From contig NC_133109.1 in assembly GCF_022965805.1 (NCBI RefSeq), positions 759,001 to 823,000 of the forward strand: a stretch of 64,000 nt of DNA. The letters run 5' to 3'. Below the pieces are notes generated by a model. That model was not told the DNA's origin. It made no database searches and saw only the letters and a list, made by a program, of their open reading frames with translations. A program made the position numbers and the translations under genes. This DNA comes from Primulina eburnea. Lineage: Eukaryota; Streptophyta; Magnoliopsida; Lamiales; Gesneriaceae. Of the stretch, positions 22,982 to 34,482 are shown in pieces; positions within the stretch are counted from its first letter, which is position 1, and each line of letters starts with the position of its first letter.

Positions 22982-24268
22982 TGTTGTTCTATTTTGCCAC
23001 CCACAGGTGTACGATGTCAAATTTTAGTACTCGGTTAAACACAAATGTTGTTCCTACTGAGAGTATAATTTAAAATTATATTAAGTACCGTACTTAAATG
23101 GTTAAACTTTATTTAGAAAATTAAAGCAAGTTGTGATTATTATCTACTAATTAATATTAAGTCGATCACACAAGCACGATTAAAATCAATGAAATGAGAA
23201 TCTAAAGGTACATTTCATTTGATCTTCACTATATTAAATTATTGATAACATCTATATTCATAAATTCAACTCGTTTAATACACAAGAATTATCAAATATT
23301 CTTATTCCATTGCCCAAGTGATAAATAGGAATCTATTATCTAATATTGATTCTAATATCTTTATTAAAAATCCAAGATTATATAATTTATATTGCACAAT
23401 AATTCTTTCCATAGATTCGATTAAATTATAGGCCTTTTGCACTCTATAAACACCAACAATATATTTTCTTATAGTGTTTTTCGAAATCCCCTCTCTCGAG
23501 TAAAAGATCTCAAATAAATACGATAAATTAATTAGTGATTAAGTAATTATAAGCAATAAAATCTGAAAAATATAAATAAATCAAGAAAAAATTTGCATAT
23601 AAATCAACAATTCATAAATATAGATTTGACTGAGCTACTTTTTCCTCTATATTAAATAAATTAGTTCATGATGCAATAACAACGAAAATAATTCATGTTT
23701 TTAACATCAAATCAATGGGCTAAATAAATACTAAGAAGGAAAATGAAGAGAAAGATCGAATCAAAATTTGCGACTATGTTCCTGAAAGATGTGTTCTTTG
23801 CTCTTTGTTTTTCACGTTTCTCGCTCTCTGTATTTTGTGTGGTTAGAGGCTACCCCATTTTCTAATCTAAGGTTGTGTCCCCTTTATAGTCGAAAAAGTA
23901 TGAAGATATCTAATTCTGCACGCCTCGTCGCCTGCGGGTTCTCGCCCATTCCACGTGGGTGCGTGCCTATTCATATTTCTATGTTGTCACATATGCGCGC
24001 GGATGGTTGTGTTCTATGCTCCCAAGCTTCATGCACTCGCGGCTACGTGGATTATCGCGCTGGTGCGCGCCTGCGTCTGCCTCCAGTCTTCTTTCCTTCC
24101 ATCAACCCCATATGCTCCTTCTAATTCGCATCCACATCGCTCCTTCATTCATGCATCATCTTGATTCCTGTCATGACACTAAAAACAACAAACGCGTAAT
24201 TCTGTCTAAAACGAGCATGATTCACATCAATTATTAGGCTAATTTAAATGCAAAATTTACACTTATTA
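22982..24268 (-). mobile_element. Athila-like solo LTR, 1287 bp, with intact TSD
   Basis: The duplication CCTAT is exact at 22977-22981 and 24269-24273. On the minus strand the LTR begins TAATAAGTG (mutated from TGATAAG, the start seen at 60079) and ends GTGGGTGGC ... AGAACAACA. A CTCTCAGTAGGAACAAC block near the end corresponds to CTCTGTGGGATCGATAC in the 60 kb element. A GC-rich section (about 23920-24080) contains GCGCGCGG and GTGCGCGCC words. The open stretches of 69-111 codons at 23789-24237 are LTR sequence, not genes. Confidence 0.8.
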
Positions 24269-24544
24269 CCTATCTCGGATGCTTAAACTAGTTGTATTAT
24301 CAAATCATTTCTAGTTTGCAGAAGATTCTTATTATGTAATTCGCTTCTGGTTTTACTTAGTATGTACTATGATGAATATTGTTATTTATATTTATTTGTG
24401 TGATAGAGTGAATTTTTAAGTACGATTTTCTTGATTTGAACCTTTTTTGCTTTAGATATGCAAGTTCAATGTTTGTGTTTTGTCAAATTTGTTTGTTTGT
24501 TTTTTAATTATATGTAGTATGTAATTATAAATTGCTATATGCAG

Positions 24545-24616
24545 GACGTTCTTAAGACCAAGAAGACTTACCGTAAGCCAAAGGAGTGCAAAATGCACAC
24601 CTTGCATAACCATCAC
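24545..24616 (+). pseudogene. Fragment of ribosomal protein eL42 (RPL36A/L44)
   Basis: After TATATGCAG, which looks like a splice acceptor, the frame reads DVLKTKKTYRKPKECKMHTL. This corresponds to the N-terminal part of plant eL42, whose hallmark is the KTKKTY segment followed by KECKKHTLH. After HTLH the resemblance ends in AT-rich DNA with no further exon found nearby. The conserved Cys of the TYC motif is Arg here. It is a broken gene piece, possibly moved with a transposon. Confidence 0.75.
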
Positions 24617-24619
24617 TTA

Positions 24620-25297
24620 TTTTATTTTAGATTTTAGTAATCGTAATAATGTTGTCTTAATTAATCTGACTAGATCTTATTTGTTTATGTCAGATATAAA
24701 TTTTATTCATAAAAAAGAAAATCTATCACAAAATTATATTTGCGCTTGCTCTTCCAGTTTCTACAGCTACTAAATGGTACAAAGCGATCATTCTAATGTA
24801 TGAATATCGGTAAAAGTAGTTTTTGAAACAAAATGATGATGATTTTTTGTCGAATGTATCGATGATAATTATCGAAAGAGAAATTGCTAAAAATATTTGC
24901 ATCGATGCTATCATTGAAAGCTTTGAAAATTTTAAAAAATGTCAAATTTTTTAACCTAATTTTTTTTTTGTCAAAAACATACCTACAATGTTCAATTGAA
25001 TATAACCGGTAACATATTTGATTTTTCTCTTTTAATTATTTGTCTATCTTTTGTAAGCCCCCGGAGAGCTTGAATCTTAGAACCGCCCCTGATAGTACTG
25101 TTTTGCTGCCCTGGTTGTACGTTGAAGTTGAAAATGTGAAGCCCACATCGACTATGGCTTGTTTCACGAAAAGAGGATCCAATCAGTCGTTAATTTGTTT
25201 ATTCATTGGTCATTTGGGTGTTTGGTATAGCAGATTTTGAATGGGTAGGTGAAGTTGCTTGATTCTTAATTAGTTGTTGATAATGTGTGTTAATATA
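24620..25297. other. Intergenic with an unrecognised 66-codon open stretch
   Basis: The stretch 25040-25240 (+) has gene-like composition (PWLYVEVENVKPTSTMACF) and follows a T-rich tract, as an exon might. I cannot assign it to a family. It may be another captured gene scrap near the eL42 fragment. Confidence 0.35.
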
Positions 25298-25481
25298 AGA
25301 TAAAAATTTGTGTGAGACGGTCTCACGGGTCGTATTTTGTGAGACAGGTCTCTTATTTGGGTAATCCATGAAAAAATATTATTTTTTATGCTAAGATTAT
25401 TACTTTTTATTGTGAATATCGGTAGGGTTGACGCGTCTCACGTATAAAGATTCGTGAGACCGTCTCACAAAACACCTACTC
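25298..25481 (+). repeat. GTGAGAC-ended dispersed repeat, copy 3
   Basis: Forward-orientation copy with both palindromic ends well kept: GTGAGACGGTCTCAC on the left and GTGAGACCGTCTCAC on the right. Confidence 0.9.
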
Positions 25482-25676
25482 TTAATATAATAGTCTTTAT
25501 TATATTGACTGAATATTCGATACAAATCTCATGTAGATACTATATAATTTTTAAAATCATAGAGACAAATACAATTATTCTATTTTTCCGACGTATGATA
25601 CATCAAATATAGCAGAAATTTTGATGGTGATTTATAGTAGACTTAGTAGTATCGATCGAAGGATTAGAATATATGA

Positions 25677-25770
25677 TTCTTTGTAATTTGGTATCCAATG
25701 AACTAACCATGAAACTCGTGGTTATAAGTATGAGCGACATTATTTTAGTTGGATACCAAATTACAAAGAA
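25677..25770. repeat. Perfect 22-bp inverted repeat (hairpin)
   Basis: TTCTTTGTAATTTGGTATCC and the next two bases (25677-25698) are exactly complementary to 25749-25770, with a 50-nt loop. It could be a small MITE relic or a foldback. I see no flanking duplication. Confidence 0.85.
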
Positions 25771-25910
25771 TGAGTGACATGAAACCATTAAGTTGATCGA
25801 TTATATATTACAAAATTCTTAAGAAATTGTCTCATAGATTAATTTTATGAGACGAATCTCTTACCACACTCGACCCACGAAAAAAATTAATTTTTATATT
25901 ATAAATATTA

Positions 25911-26423
25911 AGACAAAAACTTGTATGAGACGGTCTCACAGGTCGTATCTATGAGACGGATATTTTATTTGGGACATCCATGAAAAATATTATTTTTTAT
26001 GCTAAGAGTATTACTTTTTATTGTGAATATCGATAGAGTTGAATGGAACTTGGACCTAACTCAACCCCAAAAGCTAGCTCAAGGGAGGAGGATTGTCCAA
26101 GCCAATATATGCAACTCCCAGGTTATTTATTCAACCGATGTGGGACAATTAACACACCCCTCTCACGCCCAGGAATGAACATCTGGAGCGTGGAGTTTAC
26201 AAATGACCCAATTATGGGCAGAACGGGTGGCCTAATTATAGACAGTCCAACACATAACGGTGAAACCTGGCTCTGATACCATGTTAAGAATGGAACTTGG
26301 ACCTAACTCAACCCCAAAAGCTAGCTCAAGGGAGGAGGATTGTCCAAGCCAATATATGCAACTCTCAGGTTATTTATTCTCACAGATTAAGATCCATGAG
26401 ACGGTCTCACATGAGACCTACTC
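25911..26423 (+). repeat. GTGAGAC-ended repeat interrupted by a TRIM
   Basis: The left half (25911-26042) and right half (26379-26423) together make one repeat copy. Between them lies the TRIM at 26043-26378. About five bases of the repeat (CCCGT in other copies) are missing at the junction, so the insertion was not a simple duplication of target. Confidence 0.85.
26043..26378 (-). mobile_element. TRIM element, both LTRs end-truncated
   Basis: Two copies of a roughly 112-120 bp LTR (26043-26154 and 26282-26378) flank 127 bp. On the minus strand the PBS TGGTATCAGAGCCAGG (26281-26266) follows the 5' LTR, which ends at TTAACA. A purine-rich GGCGTGAGAGGGGTG (26169-26155) precedes the 3' LTR, which starts TGTTAATTGTCCCACATCGG. 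The outer LTR ends are cut: the 3' LTR lacks its last 8 bp, and the 5' LTR lacks its first 23 or so. No coding capacity. The complete relative is at 28513-28920. Confidence 0.85.
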
Positions 26424-26697
26424 AAATATTAATTATCATTCCAAAATTTGGAACGAATCGTTATTCCTTCGTGAAGTATTAGATTGATTATCTTAATTAA
26501 TCACGAGCAATTAATTATTAAAAAAAATCTTAAATTCGTTAACTTAGCGTAACAAACTTTATCACTATCACATCCATAAGAATAAACTAAAGACAAAAGT
26601 ACAACTGATGAAAACAAGATCACGATTTTGGATTTAAAATTTCCAAAACTTTATAGCCAAAAATTTCTTTAAGATAATATTTATTAAATTAATTAAA

Positions 26698-26881
26698 GAC
26701 AAAAATTTGTGTGAGACGGTCTTCACAAATCATATTTTGTAAGACGAAACTCTTATTTGGATCATCCATGAAAAAGTATTACTTTTTATGTTAATAGTAT
26801 TACTTTTTATTATAAATATCGGTAGAATTGACACGTATCATAGATAAATATTCGTGAGACCGTCTCACAAGAGACCTACTC
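26698..26881 (+). repeat. GTGAGAC-ended dispersed repeat, copy 5
   Basis: Forward copy. The left palindrome carries an extra base (GTGAGACGGTCTTCAC); the right one is intact. Confidence 0.85.
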
Positions 26882-27917
26882 ATAATTAAAAAAATATAAA
26901 ATTTACCCCAACCCATCAACTTTATAATTTATTAATATATTATATGATATTTATATTTTTAATTGTTTGAAATCATTACAATTATAATATAAATTTAACT
27001 TATGAATTTATTAATACTTTTATTTTATTTTAATTTCAATTATTTTTTTAATTATTTGAAATAATTACAGTTAAAATATAAATTTAATTTATGAATTTAG
27101 TAATAGTTTTATTTTAATTTAAATTATTTAAATAAATTAAATAAGTATGATTCCAAATAAAATTATTCTTTAAATAGATGAACCAGATGCAGCAAAACAC
27201 TACCACATGTGTGATTCATAATGCCGTCGAGGCGATGTCTACATTATGCTAAGAGTTACACTTTTGATATAGCACAACTCCTTTGATGGGGGGTGGGAAA
27301 ACCTTGTCTTGTCATAGAGAGTATTTCTCCTGATGTATGAAATTCATGTCGTTGAAACAAAGGGAAGTTGGTGAAAAATCTTCAATCAAAACATTTTTTT
27401 GAGTTCACTCTCTGTCCACAAAATTGTAGTACTATGTCATACAAAATGTGTTACACTTCATGTAGAAATGTGGTACACTTCATGTGGAAATGTGGTACTA
27501 AAAAATTACGCAAGGACTGAACAAAAAAAAATCGACAGCTGAAAACTGAAGATCAATTTCTGATCGAAACAATGATATTAAGATGAAACTCTATTCGACA
27601 CCGTAAGTTTTGATATTTGAATTGAAACGTCGTGTCATCAAATCCTCTGAAAGATACCTTACAAACACAGAACAGATTAGCTCAACCACGTTTAACATAA
27701 ATGTTGTCGGTCGTTTGTTGAGATGTAACCACTTACCTTTTGAGAACAGAATGGGGGAAAAGTCAAGTGTCCATTACCCTCTCGATTTGTGCAATGGCCA
27801 ATTGCCTTTTTACATAATAAAATCAAACGCATGATAGATAATAAATGATGTTGGGTACTACTACACTCGGAAAAGCTCTCTTTTTTTGTCCCAAACACAA
27901 CTTTTTTTAAAAACTCA
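26882..27917. other. Intergenic, no gene recognised
   Basis: AT-rich to about 27170, then mixed sequence. A short direct duplication of CTTCATGT(A/G)GAAATGTGGTAC lies at about 27457-27500. The 74- and 95-codon open stretches at 27610-27979 resemble nothing known. Confidence 0.5.
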
Positions 27918-28088
27918 GAAAATTGTGTGAAACGTCTCAGATAATCAATTTTGTTAGTTGTATATCTTATTTGAATCATTTGTAAAAAAAATTATATTTT
28001 ATGTCAAAAATGTTACTTGTTGATGTAAATATTTACAAGATTGACTCGTGAGGTCTCACGAATAAGAATCTACGAGACCATTCTTAAA
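27918..28088 (+). repeat. GTGAGAC-ended repeat, diverged copy
   Basis: It follows the family order (GTGTGAAACGTCTCAG, ATTGACTCGTGAGGTCTCACG, CGAGACCATTC) but is well diverged, so it is one of the older copies. Confidence 0.6.
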
Positions 28089-28512
28089 TTTAGCACTTTA
28101 GCGGTTATAGAAACGTATTTTATTGTAGCACGCTTTTACCTTTCCTTGTATATAAATAGTTGTGATCATTAGTTAGAAGACGGAACTCTTAGATCAATAG
28201 AAAGAAAATTGCAGAAACGGTGAACGTTTTGTCACCACCAATCTTTGTGTTCAAATTTGTTTTTTTCATTTTCAACAACCATCACCTACTATTTTAAAAA
28301 TATATTCCAATATTTCCTTTACAAAAGAGCAAAAGAGTATCTTAATTTGATAGCTAGTGTAAAATGGTTTCTAAAAAAGTTAAATTACTTAGATAGTGAA
28401 TACATTTGATAAAAAAATCTAGAGTTTTGCATGATTGCATTAAATATAAATTATTAGAACAAACTTGTATGGATTACTTTATTTCATTTACTATGAACTC
28501 TATTGTAAGTTA

Positions 28513-28920
28513 TGTTAGTTGTCTCACATCGGTTAGATAAAATACTTCATATTTGTATATATAGACTTGGACAATCATCCTCATTTGAGCTAGCTTTTGA
28601 AGTTAAGTTAGATTCAAGTCCAAATCTTAACATGATACTAGAGCTCAGGTTCTACCGTTATGTGTTGAACTGCCCATAATTGGGTCACATGTTCTGCTCA
28701 TAATTGAGTCATTTGTAAACTTCACGCTCCAGATGTTCATTTCTAGGCGTGAGAAGGGTGTATTAGTTGTCACACATTGGTTATATAAAATATCTGGGAG
28801 TGTTAGTTGTCCCACGTCGGTTAGATAAAATACATGGAATTTGCATATATGGACTTGGACAATCATCTTCTCTTGAGTTAGCTTTTGAGGTTAAGTTAGA
28901 TCCAAGTCCAAATCTTAACA
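28513..28920 (+). mobile_element. Complete TRIM element with TSD AGTTA
   Basis: LTRs of 120 bp at 28513-28632 and 28801-28920 both run TGTTAGTTGTC ... CTTAACA. The 5-bp duplication AGTTA is exact at 28508-28512 and 28921-28925. A PBS-like TGATACTAGAGCTCAGG follows the first LTR, and a purine tract (GTGAGAAGGGTG, about 28750-28760) precedes the second. The first 40 bp of an LTR are present twice in tandem (28761-28800 and 28801-28840), so the downstream LTR has a duplicated start. No coding capacity. The family mobilises, if at all, using proteins of other elements. Confidence 0.9.
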
Positions 28921-28925
28921 AGTTA

Positions 28926-30229
28926 ATAATATATATTATTGAGCATCGTCCAACCATATAAATTTTAAATTTGAGGGAAATCAATTTAATAAATGGTTAC
29001 ATATTTTTATATATATTGTACTTGTGGAATATTATATTGATCTTTTGAATTTTATCATTTATAATAATACAAAATTTTGATTTCTATTTAAAGATATTCA
29101 ACTTAACGTTCTTGGTTTAAGAATAAATTATTCTATTGAATTTTTTTTTCTTTTTGCAAGTTGTGAAAAAAAATTCGTAATGGTGTCCTAGAAAAAAGGA
29201 CTTTTTATTTCATAGGTTTTAAAAATATGAAAGTTTTTAGAATGAGATTCTCTGAAATTTACCCATAATTTAATATTTGAAATTATAAATTGACTTGTTT
29301 CAAAAAAAATTATAAATTGACTTGCTATTAAAATAAAATCCCACGAATTCGATCTCACAGCTGGTTCGAGTGTCGACGTGGGACAAATAATATAAAAAAA
29401 ATTGAAATTTTATATAATTAAAAGAATAGGTATTTTGTATTACGATCTCACATATCTATTTTTGTAATATTAGTCGATTTAATTCCAACTTGTAGTGAAA
29501 ATAATATATTTGATATAAAAAAAGAATATATTTTCATTGGTCCGATTGAGGTAGAAATCTATATTATAAAATTGATTCGTGATATAATTTTATAAAAAAA
29601 TTATATAAATAAAAGGACAAATTGTCACATCTATATGTACATCTTGATGAAACTTTATTTTAGATTTCCAATCAAAATCTATTATTATTCAATAATATAT
29701 ATGTCTCTATTGAAATGACTATTTATCGCATAACACGCCAAAAATATAATTTACATGGTCTCTTATCCTCCGTACATGTGACATATTTCTTTTTTTTTTT
29801 AAGTCAAATAGTTATTCGTAAAAAAATTATTAAATTTTATAGTCAAATAGTTATTCGTAATTTTTTTTAAAATTTTCATTATTTTAGAAGATTAATGAAT
29901 GATTATTTAAGTCTACAATACCAAATGAAATAAGTAAAATCTTGTAATCACAAATGTGAATTTTCTAGACTATATTTTTAAATTATCATGATTTTCTTAA
30001 ATCAGCGGAATTTATATTGCTAGATAGAGGTCGAGACGTGATGAAAAATTAACATATATGTTTTTGTTTCGAGAGAGTGCGACGCGACGAAAATAAACTT
30101 ATGCTTAATTTTTTTTTATATAGATTGATATACATAAAAAGAGATTCATTTATAAAATATCCATGTATAAAAATACCAACCCTATTATTTAAATTTAAAA
30201 GTATGAATTTAATAGTAGATATTTATTTA
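28926..30229. other. AT-rich intergenic region, no gene
   Basis: Very AT-rich, with many poly-A and poly-T tracts and no recognisable element. Confidence 0.6.
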
Positions 30230-30362
30230 CCTTTTGTAATGCCCGGAAATTAATCACTGTAATTGACGTTGATTGATTTATAATGTCATGTGATTATGAA
30301 TGGACCAATCGGGATACCGAAAAGAGTATTTAAAATGAAAGTAGGGATTTTTGGTGCGAACC

Positions 30363-30497
30363 AAGACCGCACCCGCGGTCCCTACGACACAGCACCCGCG
30401 GTGTAGATGATGAAAAATGGATAGGATTGCCGTGGGGTGACCGCACCCACGGTGCTTACGAGACCGCACCCGCGGTGCAGGACCGCACCCGCGGTGC
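30363..30497. repeat. GC-rich palindrome array, 5' LTR
   Basis: Five ACCGCACCCGCGGT-type copies. The second begins AGCACCC and the third is ACCCACGGT. The last three are separated by different spacers than in the 3' LTR. Confidence 0.9.
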
Positions 30498-31410
30498 TGC
30501 GTGTTGCGCGGAAATGCTGCCACTTCGTCGAATGCATGCAGGATATATATATGTTTGATAGCCATTCATTCCTTCGAAAATCATTCAGCAGAAATCGAGA
30601 AAGGGTCAGAGGAATTGGGTTGAAAATCCTTACGCCTTTTCGGAGAAATCCGTCCGTCTGATTTTGATTCCGACTTCGGTATTGAGTTCCTAGCGACGTA
30701 GGCTACAACTGGACGTAAGTTTTGCTACGTTTTGACATGCTTTGAAATTATGATATTGTCAGAATTGAATGGAATTCATATATGATGTTCTTGACATATT
30801 AGACATCATAGAATCGAAGTCAGATTTAGAAACGGACTGATTATGGAATTATTATGAATTTTTAGGGTATATTGTTATATACCGGACAGATTTGAATTAT
30901 GATTGAATTATGGATTATATTGGATATAGGTTATGGATTTAAACTGTTATCTGGTGTTGTTGTATTGACGGGAATATTGAGATTGTTCAGTTATGCCGTC
31001 AATTTCGAATTAAATCCAGATTGATAGATTATTATGGAATTGAATGGTATATTGATATGAGATTGTTGGTATTGTCAGTACCAGACAGATTGTGAGTTCA
31101 GGACTTCGACTGAGCCAGACACCGACGAAAGAAAGGTATAAGTCAATGTGATATTGGGAGATGGACTTGAGTCGGTTTAGACTTGGGTTTCCCTAAATCA
31201 CATACTTTATTTTATTGCATGGATATTTGCATTACATTGATTAATGTACTTGTTCTCTTGAATTTAGATGACAGGTATTAGACGAGTTATCTTGTGACAG
31301 AAGTGCCGGATAGTGGTGGCATCGCCACGGCACATTGCACGATGTCACAAGATAGGATGCTAGCGATAGAACTACAGTCCTTGACGGTTAGGTCAGGACA
31401 CTGGATGTTT

Positions 31411-31596
31411 GGTTATATCGAGTAATGGAATCTATTACGAAATTCGATATAGGAACACCATATTTGGTTATATCGAGTAAAGGGTATTGGAATTCTTCTA
31501 TTACGGACTTCGATATAGGAATACCAGGGCACTGGTTATATCGAGTAATAGAGATTATGGTTCCATCCTTTACGGAATTCGATATAGGAATACCAC
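31411..31596. repeat. Three tandem hairpin units in the 5' LTR
   Basis: Units begin at 31411, 31466 and 31534 (55-68 bp). Each opens GGTTATATCGAGTAA and closes TTACG ... TTCGATATAGGAA, so TATATCGA pairs with TCGATATA in each unit. The same series is at 38131-38316 in the 3' LTR. Confidence 0.9.
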
Positions 31597-32107
31597 ATCT
31601 GGAAACCGGGATCCCTAGACTAGGATTGAGTCTAGTCTGAATTATGATTGATGTCGACAGTTTGATTTGATATTGTTTATGTTTCAGATTTTGATACATA
31701 TTCATGTTACCTGATTACATGCTTTATATTGTTTATATGATTGCATGTTTCATTGATTTATACTGAGGATTATATTCTCACCGGTATATCCGGCTGTTGT
31801 CTTGTCTGTATGTGTACTTGACAACAGGTGGGACAGGTCCAGGGTCGAAGAGATGAAGAGCTAGATCGTGATTAGAGTGGTGGCACCGGACTTGGACTAG
31901 ATGTAGGGTTAAACACTTGACTTTAGTTTTAAACCCTAGTTTGAATAAATGTTGAAATACAGGATTTGTATTTTATATACTGATATGTATATATGTTGTA
32001 TGTCACTACGTTCCGCATTTTAAAAAAAATTTAGACCCTGTTTTAATTGATTAATTAGTCCCAATGATGATTAAGAACTTGATTAGCATCCGGGTCCCCA
32101 CAACAGG

Positions 32108-32119
32108 TGGTATCAGAGC
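32108..32119 (+). other. Primer-binding site, initiator-Met tRNA
   Basis: TGGTATCAGAGC five bases after the 5' LTR is the standard complement of the 3' end of plant initiator-Met tRNA. Confidence 0.9.
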
Positions 32120-32361
32120 GATAGATCCTTGAGATTGAGATAGGAGCTAGTGAGCGGGGTAGAATGTGTTTTCTTTCCTGCTTTTGATTGCTAGCATAAT
32201 TTACTGCTTTATAATGCATGTTTATCTGTTTATCTGATTTGATTTGAAAACATGTATTATTGAGATTGAATCAGAACCGATTCTGGATCAGCAGTAAGAT
32301 GATCCGAGGAGGCTTGAAACAGGATTATTGTTGGAATTGCTAACCCTTTTGGTTATCAGAT

Positions 32362-34482
32362 ATGCCTCCGAGGAGAATGCCAGAACAGGGGAGTACCTCG
32401 AATCCTCCCATGGATGTGACACCTACAGCAATGGAGAAATTGCTGAAAAGGTTTCAGTCATTTCATCCACCGACTTTGAAAGGAACGGAGAACTCCGTGG
32501 AATGTGAAAGTTGGTTGGACGACATTGAATCACTGTTTGAATCTTTGGAGTATACTGAGGAAAAGAGGGTGAAACTGATAATACACCAGTTGCATGACGT
32601 TGCTAAACACTGGTGGATCACGACTAAAAGGGCATTGGAACAGCGAGGTACGGCCATTACCTGGAATGTGTTCAAATCTGAATTTTATCTACGGTTCTTT
32701 CCAGTTTCTTATAGGAAGGACAAGGGAGCCGAGTTTGCAAACCTGAAACAAGGCCAGTTGAACATTGAGGATTATGTGGCTAAGTTTTCGACATTGCTCC
32801 GATTTGCTCCCCACGTAGCTGAACATGATGAGGCCGTAGCAGATCAGTTCATAAATGGCCTAAATCCTGAGATTTTTACGCTGGTAAATACTGGGAGGCC
32901 CAACAACTTCACCGATGCCCTGAACAGAGCCAAGGGAGCCGAGGCAGGCTTGATGAGGCAGAGAGAGGCTTCATTTGTGCTTCCAGCACCGGGACAGCAA
33001 CAACCACCTCCTCGATTTGAAGGAGGCAGCAGCAGTAGTACCGGGAAGAAGGATTTCTTGAAGGCTAGAGGGAAGCAATTTAAGAAATCAGGGACTACTT
33101 CGTCCAGTTCGAGTGGCTCTAGACAGACCGGTCAGAGCCAGAGCTATGCAGGACCGTACTGTAGTACTTGTGGAGGGAGGCATTCCACAGATCAGTGCCG
33201 AGGAGTAGTGGGCAGCTGTCGTATCTGTAGACAGCAGGGACACTTTGCCCGAGTGTGTCCACAGCGAGGTGCCCAGGGATCCCAGGCAGCTGAGTCATCT
33301 GGATCAGTGGCTCAGGCAGGTAGACGACCATCTGCCGTTCATTCCTTTCAGCCAGTACCGTCTCCTCTGTCACAGCAGAGGCCAGGAGGGGGCCAGACCG
33401 CGAGCCAGCCTCCTAGACAGCAGGCCCGATTGTTTGCTTTGACTGAGGAGCAAGCACAGGATGCACCTGATGATGTAGTTGCAGGTAACTGTTTTATTTC
33501 TGGTTATCCTGCATATGTACTGATTGATACTGGTGCATCACATACTTTTATGTCTGAGCGATTTGCTTTAATGCATGCATTGCCTGTTGAGTCCTTAGCT
33601 ACTGTAGTATCTGTCACGTCTCCGTTAGGAACAGGTTTGATATCGGTGAAATCTGTGAAATCGTGTATACTGCAGTACGACGGGCATACGATTGATTTAG
33701 ACTGTATTGTTCTTGGGTTATCTGATTTTGATTGTATTGTCGGCATCGACATGTTGACCAAGTACCGAGCTACAGTCGATTGTTTCCACAAGATAGTTCG
33801 ATTCAGACCTGAGATGGCTGAGGAGTGGAAATTTTATGGTAAGGGTTCTAGAGCTAGAATTCCTTTGATATCTGCCATAAATATGACTCGATTATTGCAG
33901 AAGGGAGCGGATGGATTCCTGGTATATTCAGTTGATTTACTGAAGACGAGCCCATCATTGGCGGACTTGCCAGTGGTGTGTGAGTTTGCTGATGTCTTTC
34001 CAGATGAGATTCCTGGATTGCCTCCGATTCGAGAGATAGACTTCGGCATTGAGTTAATGCCAGGAACAGTTCCGATTTCGAGAGCTCCTTACAGGATGGC
34101 ACCGATCGAGTTGAAAGAGTTGAAAGAACAGTTGGAGGATTTATTGGCCAAGGGTTACATTAGACCTAGTGTATCTCCTTGGGGTGCTCCAGTACTGTTC
34201 GTGAGAAAGAAGGATGGGTCGATGAGACTTTGTATCGACTACAGGCAACTGAACAAGGCAACGGTAAAGAATAAATACCCCTTGCCTCGTATTGATGATT
34301 TATTTGATCAGTTGCAAGGTTCATCGGTATATTCCAAGATCGACTTGAGATCTGGATACCATCAATTGAGAGTCAGGGATTCTGATATCTCAAAGACAGC
34401 ATTCAGAACCAGGTATGGACACTATGAGTTTATTGTCATGCCTTTTGGTTTGACGAATGCACCTGCGGTATTTATGGATTGA
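32362..34482 (+). CDS. Tekay gag-protease and N-terminal reverse transcriptase (frame-broken)
   Basis: The frame encodes 706 residues. Gag occupies about 25-200 (retrotransposon gag fold, KHWW and LRFFP segments). Two zinc knuckles follow: CSTC ... H ... C at 267-279 and C286, C289, H294, C299 (CX2CX4HX4C). The aspartic protease active site IDTGAS is at 388-393. RT starts at about residue 560 ([17 protein letters not shown], then [17 protein letters not shown]). The frame stops at TGA 34480-34482, right after the PFGLTNAP box, where related elements read on. A single T appears to be missing, and the rest of RT continues in the next frame. The product would lack the RT catalytic aspartates. 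Confidence 0.92.
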   Translation: MPPRRMPEQGSTSNPPMDVTPTAMEKLLKRFQSFHPPTLKGTENSVECESWLDDIESLFESLEYTEEKRVKLIIHQLHDVAKHWWITTKRALEQRGTAITWNVFKSEFYLRFFPVSYRKDKGAEFANLKQGQLNIEDYVAKFSTLLRFAPHVAEHDEAVADQFINGLNPEIFTLVNTGRPNNFTDALNRAKGAEAGLMRQREASFVLPAPGQQQPPPRFEGGSSSSTGKKDFLKARGKQFKKSGTTSSSSSGSRQTGQSQSYAGPYCSTCGGRHSTDQCRGVVGSCRICRQQGHFARVCPQRGAQGSQAAESSGSVAQAGRRPSAVHSFQPVPSPLSQQRPGGGQTASQPPRQQARLFALTEEQAQDAPDDVVAGNCFISGYPAYVLIDTGASHTFMSERFALMHALPVESLATVVSVTSPLGTGLISVKSVKSCILQYDGHTIDLDCIVLGLSDFDCIVGIDMLTKYRATVDCFHKIVRFRPEMAEEWKFYGKGSRARIPLISAINMTRLLQKGADGFLVYSVDLLKTSPSLADLPVVCEFADVFPDEIPGLPPIREIDFGIELMPGTVPISRAPYRMAPIELKELKEQLEDLLAKGYIRPSVSPWGAPVLFVRKKDGSMRLCIDYRQLNKATVKNKYPLPRIDDLFDQLQGSSVYSKIDLRSGYHQLRVRDSDISKTAFRTRYGHYEFIVMPFGLTNAPAVFMD

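Larger units (their letters stand above)
30235..32102 (+). repeat. 5' LTR of the Tekay element
   Basis: TGTAATGCCCGGAA ... GGTCCCCACA, 1868 bp. It contains the five-copy palindrome array (30363-30497), a TATA-like ATATATATATG at about 30543 and three tandem TATATCGA hairpin units (31411-31596). Confidence 0.95.

Noticed and set aside
23789..24237. Three overlapping open stretches of 69-111 codons
   Set aside because: They lie wholly inside a solo LTR with a verified target duplication, and they overlap in different frames.
25677..25770. A miRNA gene
   Set aside because: The arms are perfectly paired and AT-rich, and there is no recognisable mature family sequence.
26043..26487. Three overlapping open stretches of 61-77 codons
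   Set aside because: They are TRIM LTR and internal sequence; similar stretches occur at 28645-28984 for the same reason.
30278..30661. Open stretches rich in HRGCG and APAV words, also at 2068-2532 and 36998-37381
   Set aside because: They are translations of the GC-rich palindrome array in the LTRs, not genes.
31388..31705. 105-codon open stretch with repeated GIPIS words, also at 38108-38425
   Set aside because: It is the tandem hairpin repeat of the LTR read as protein.
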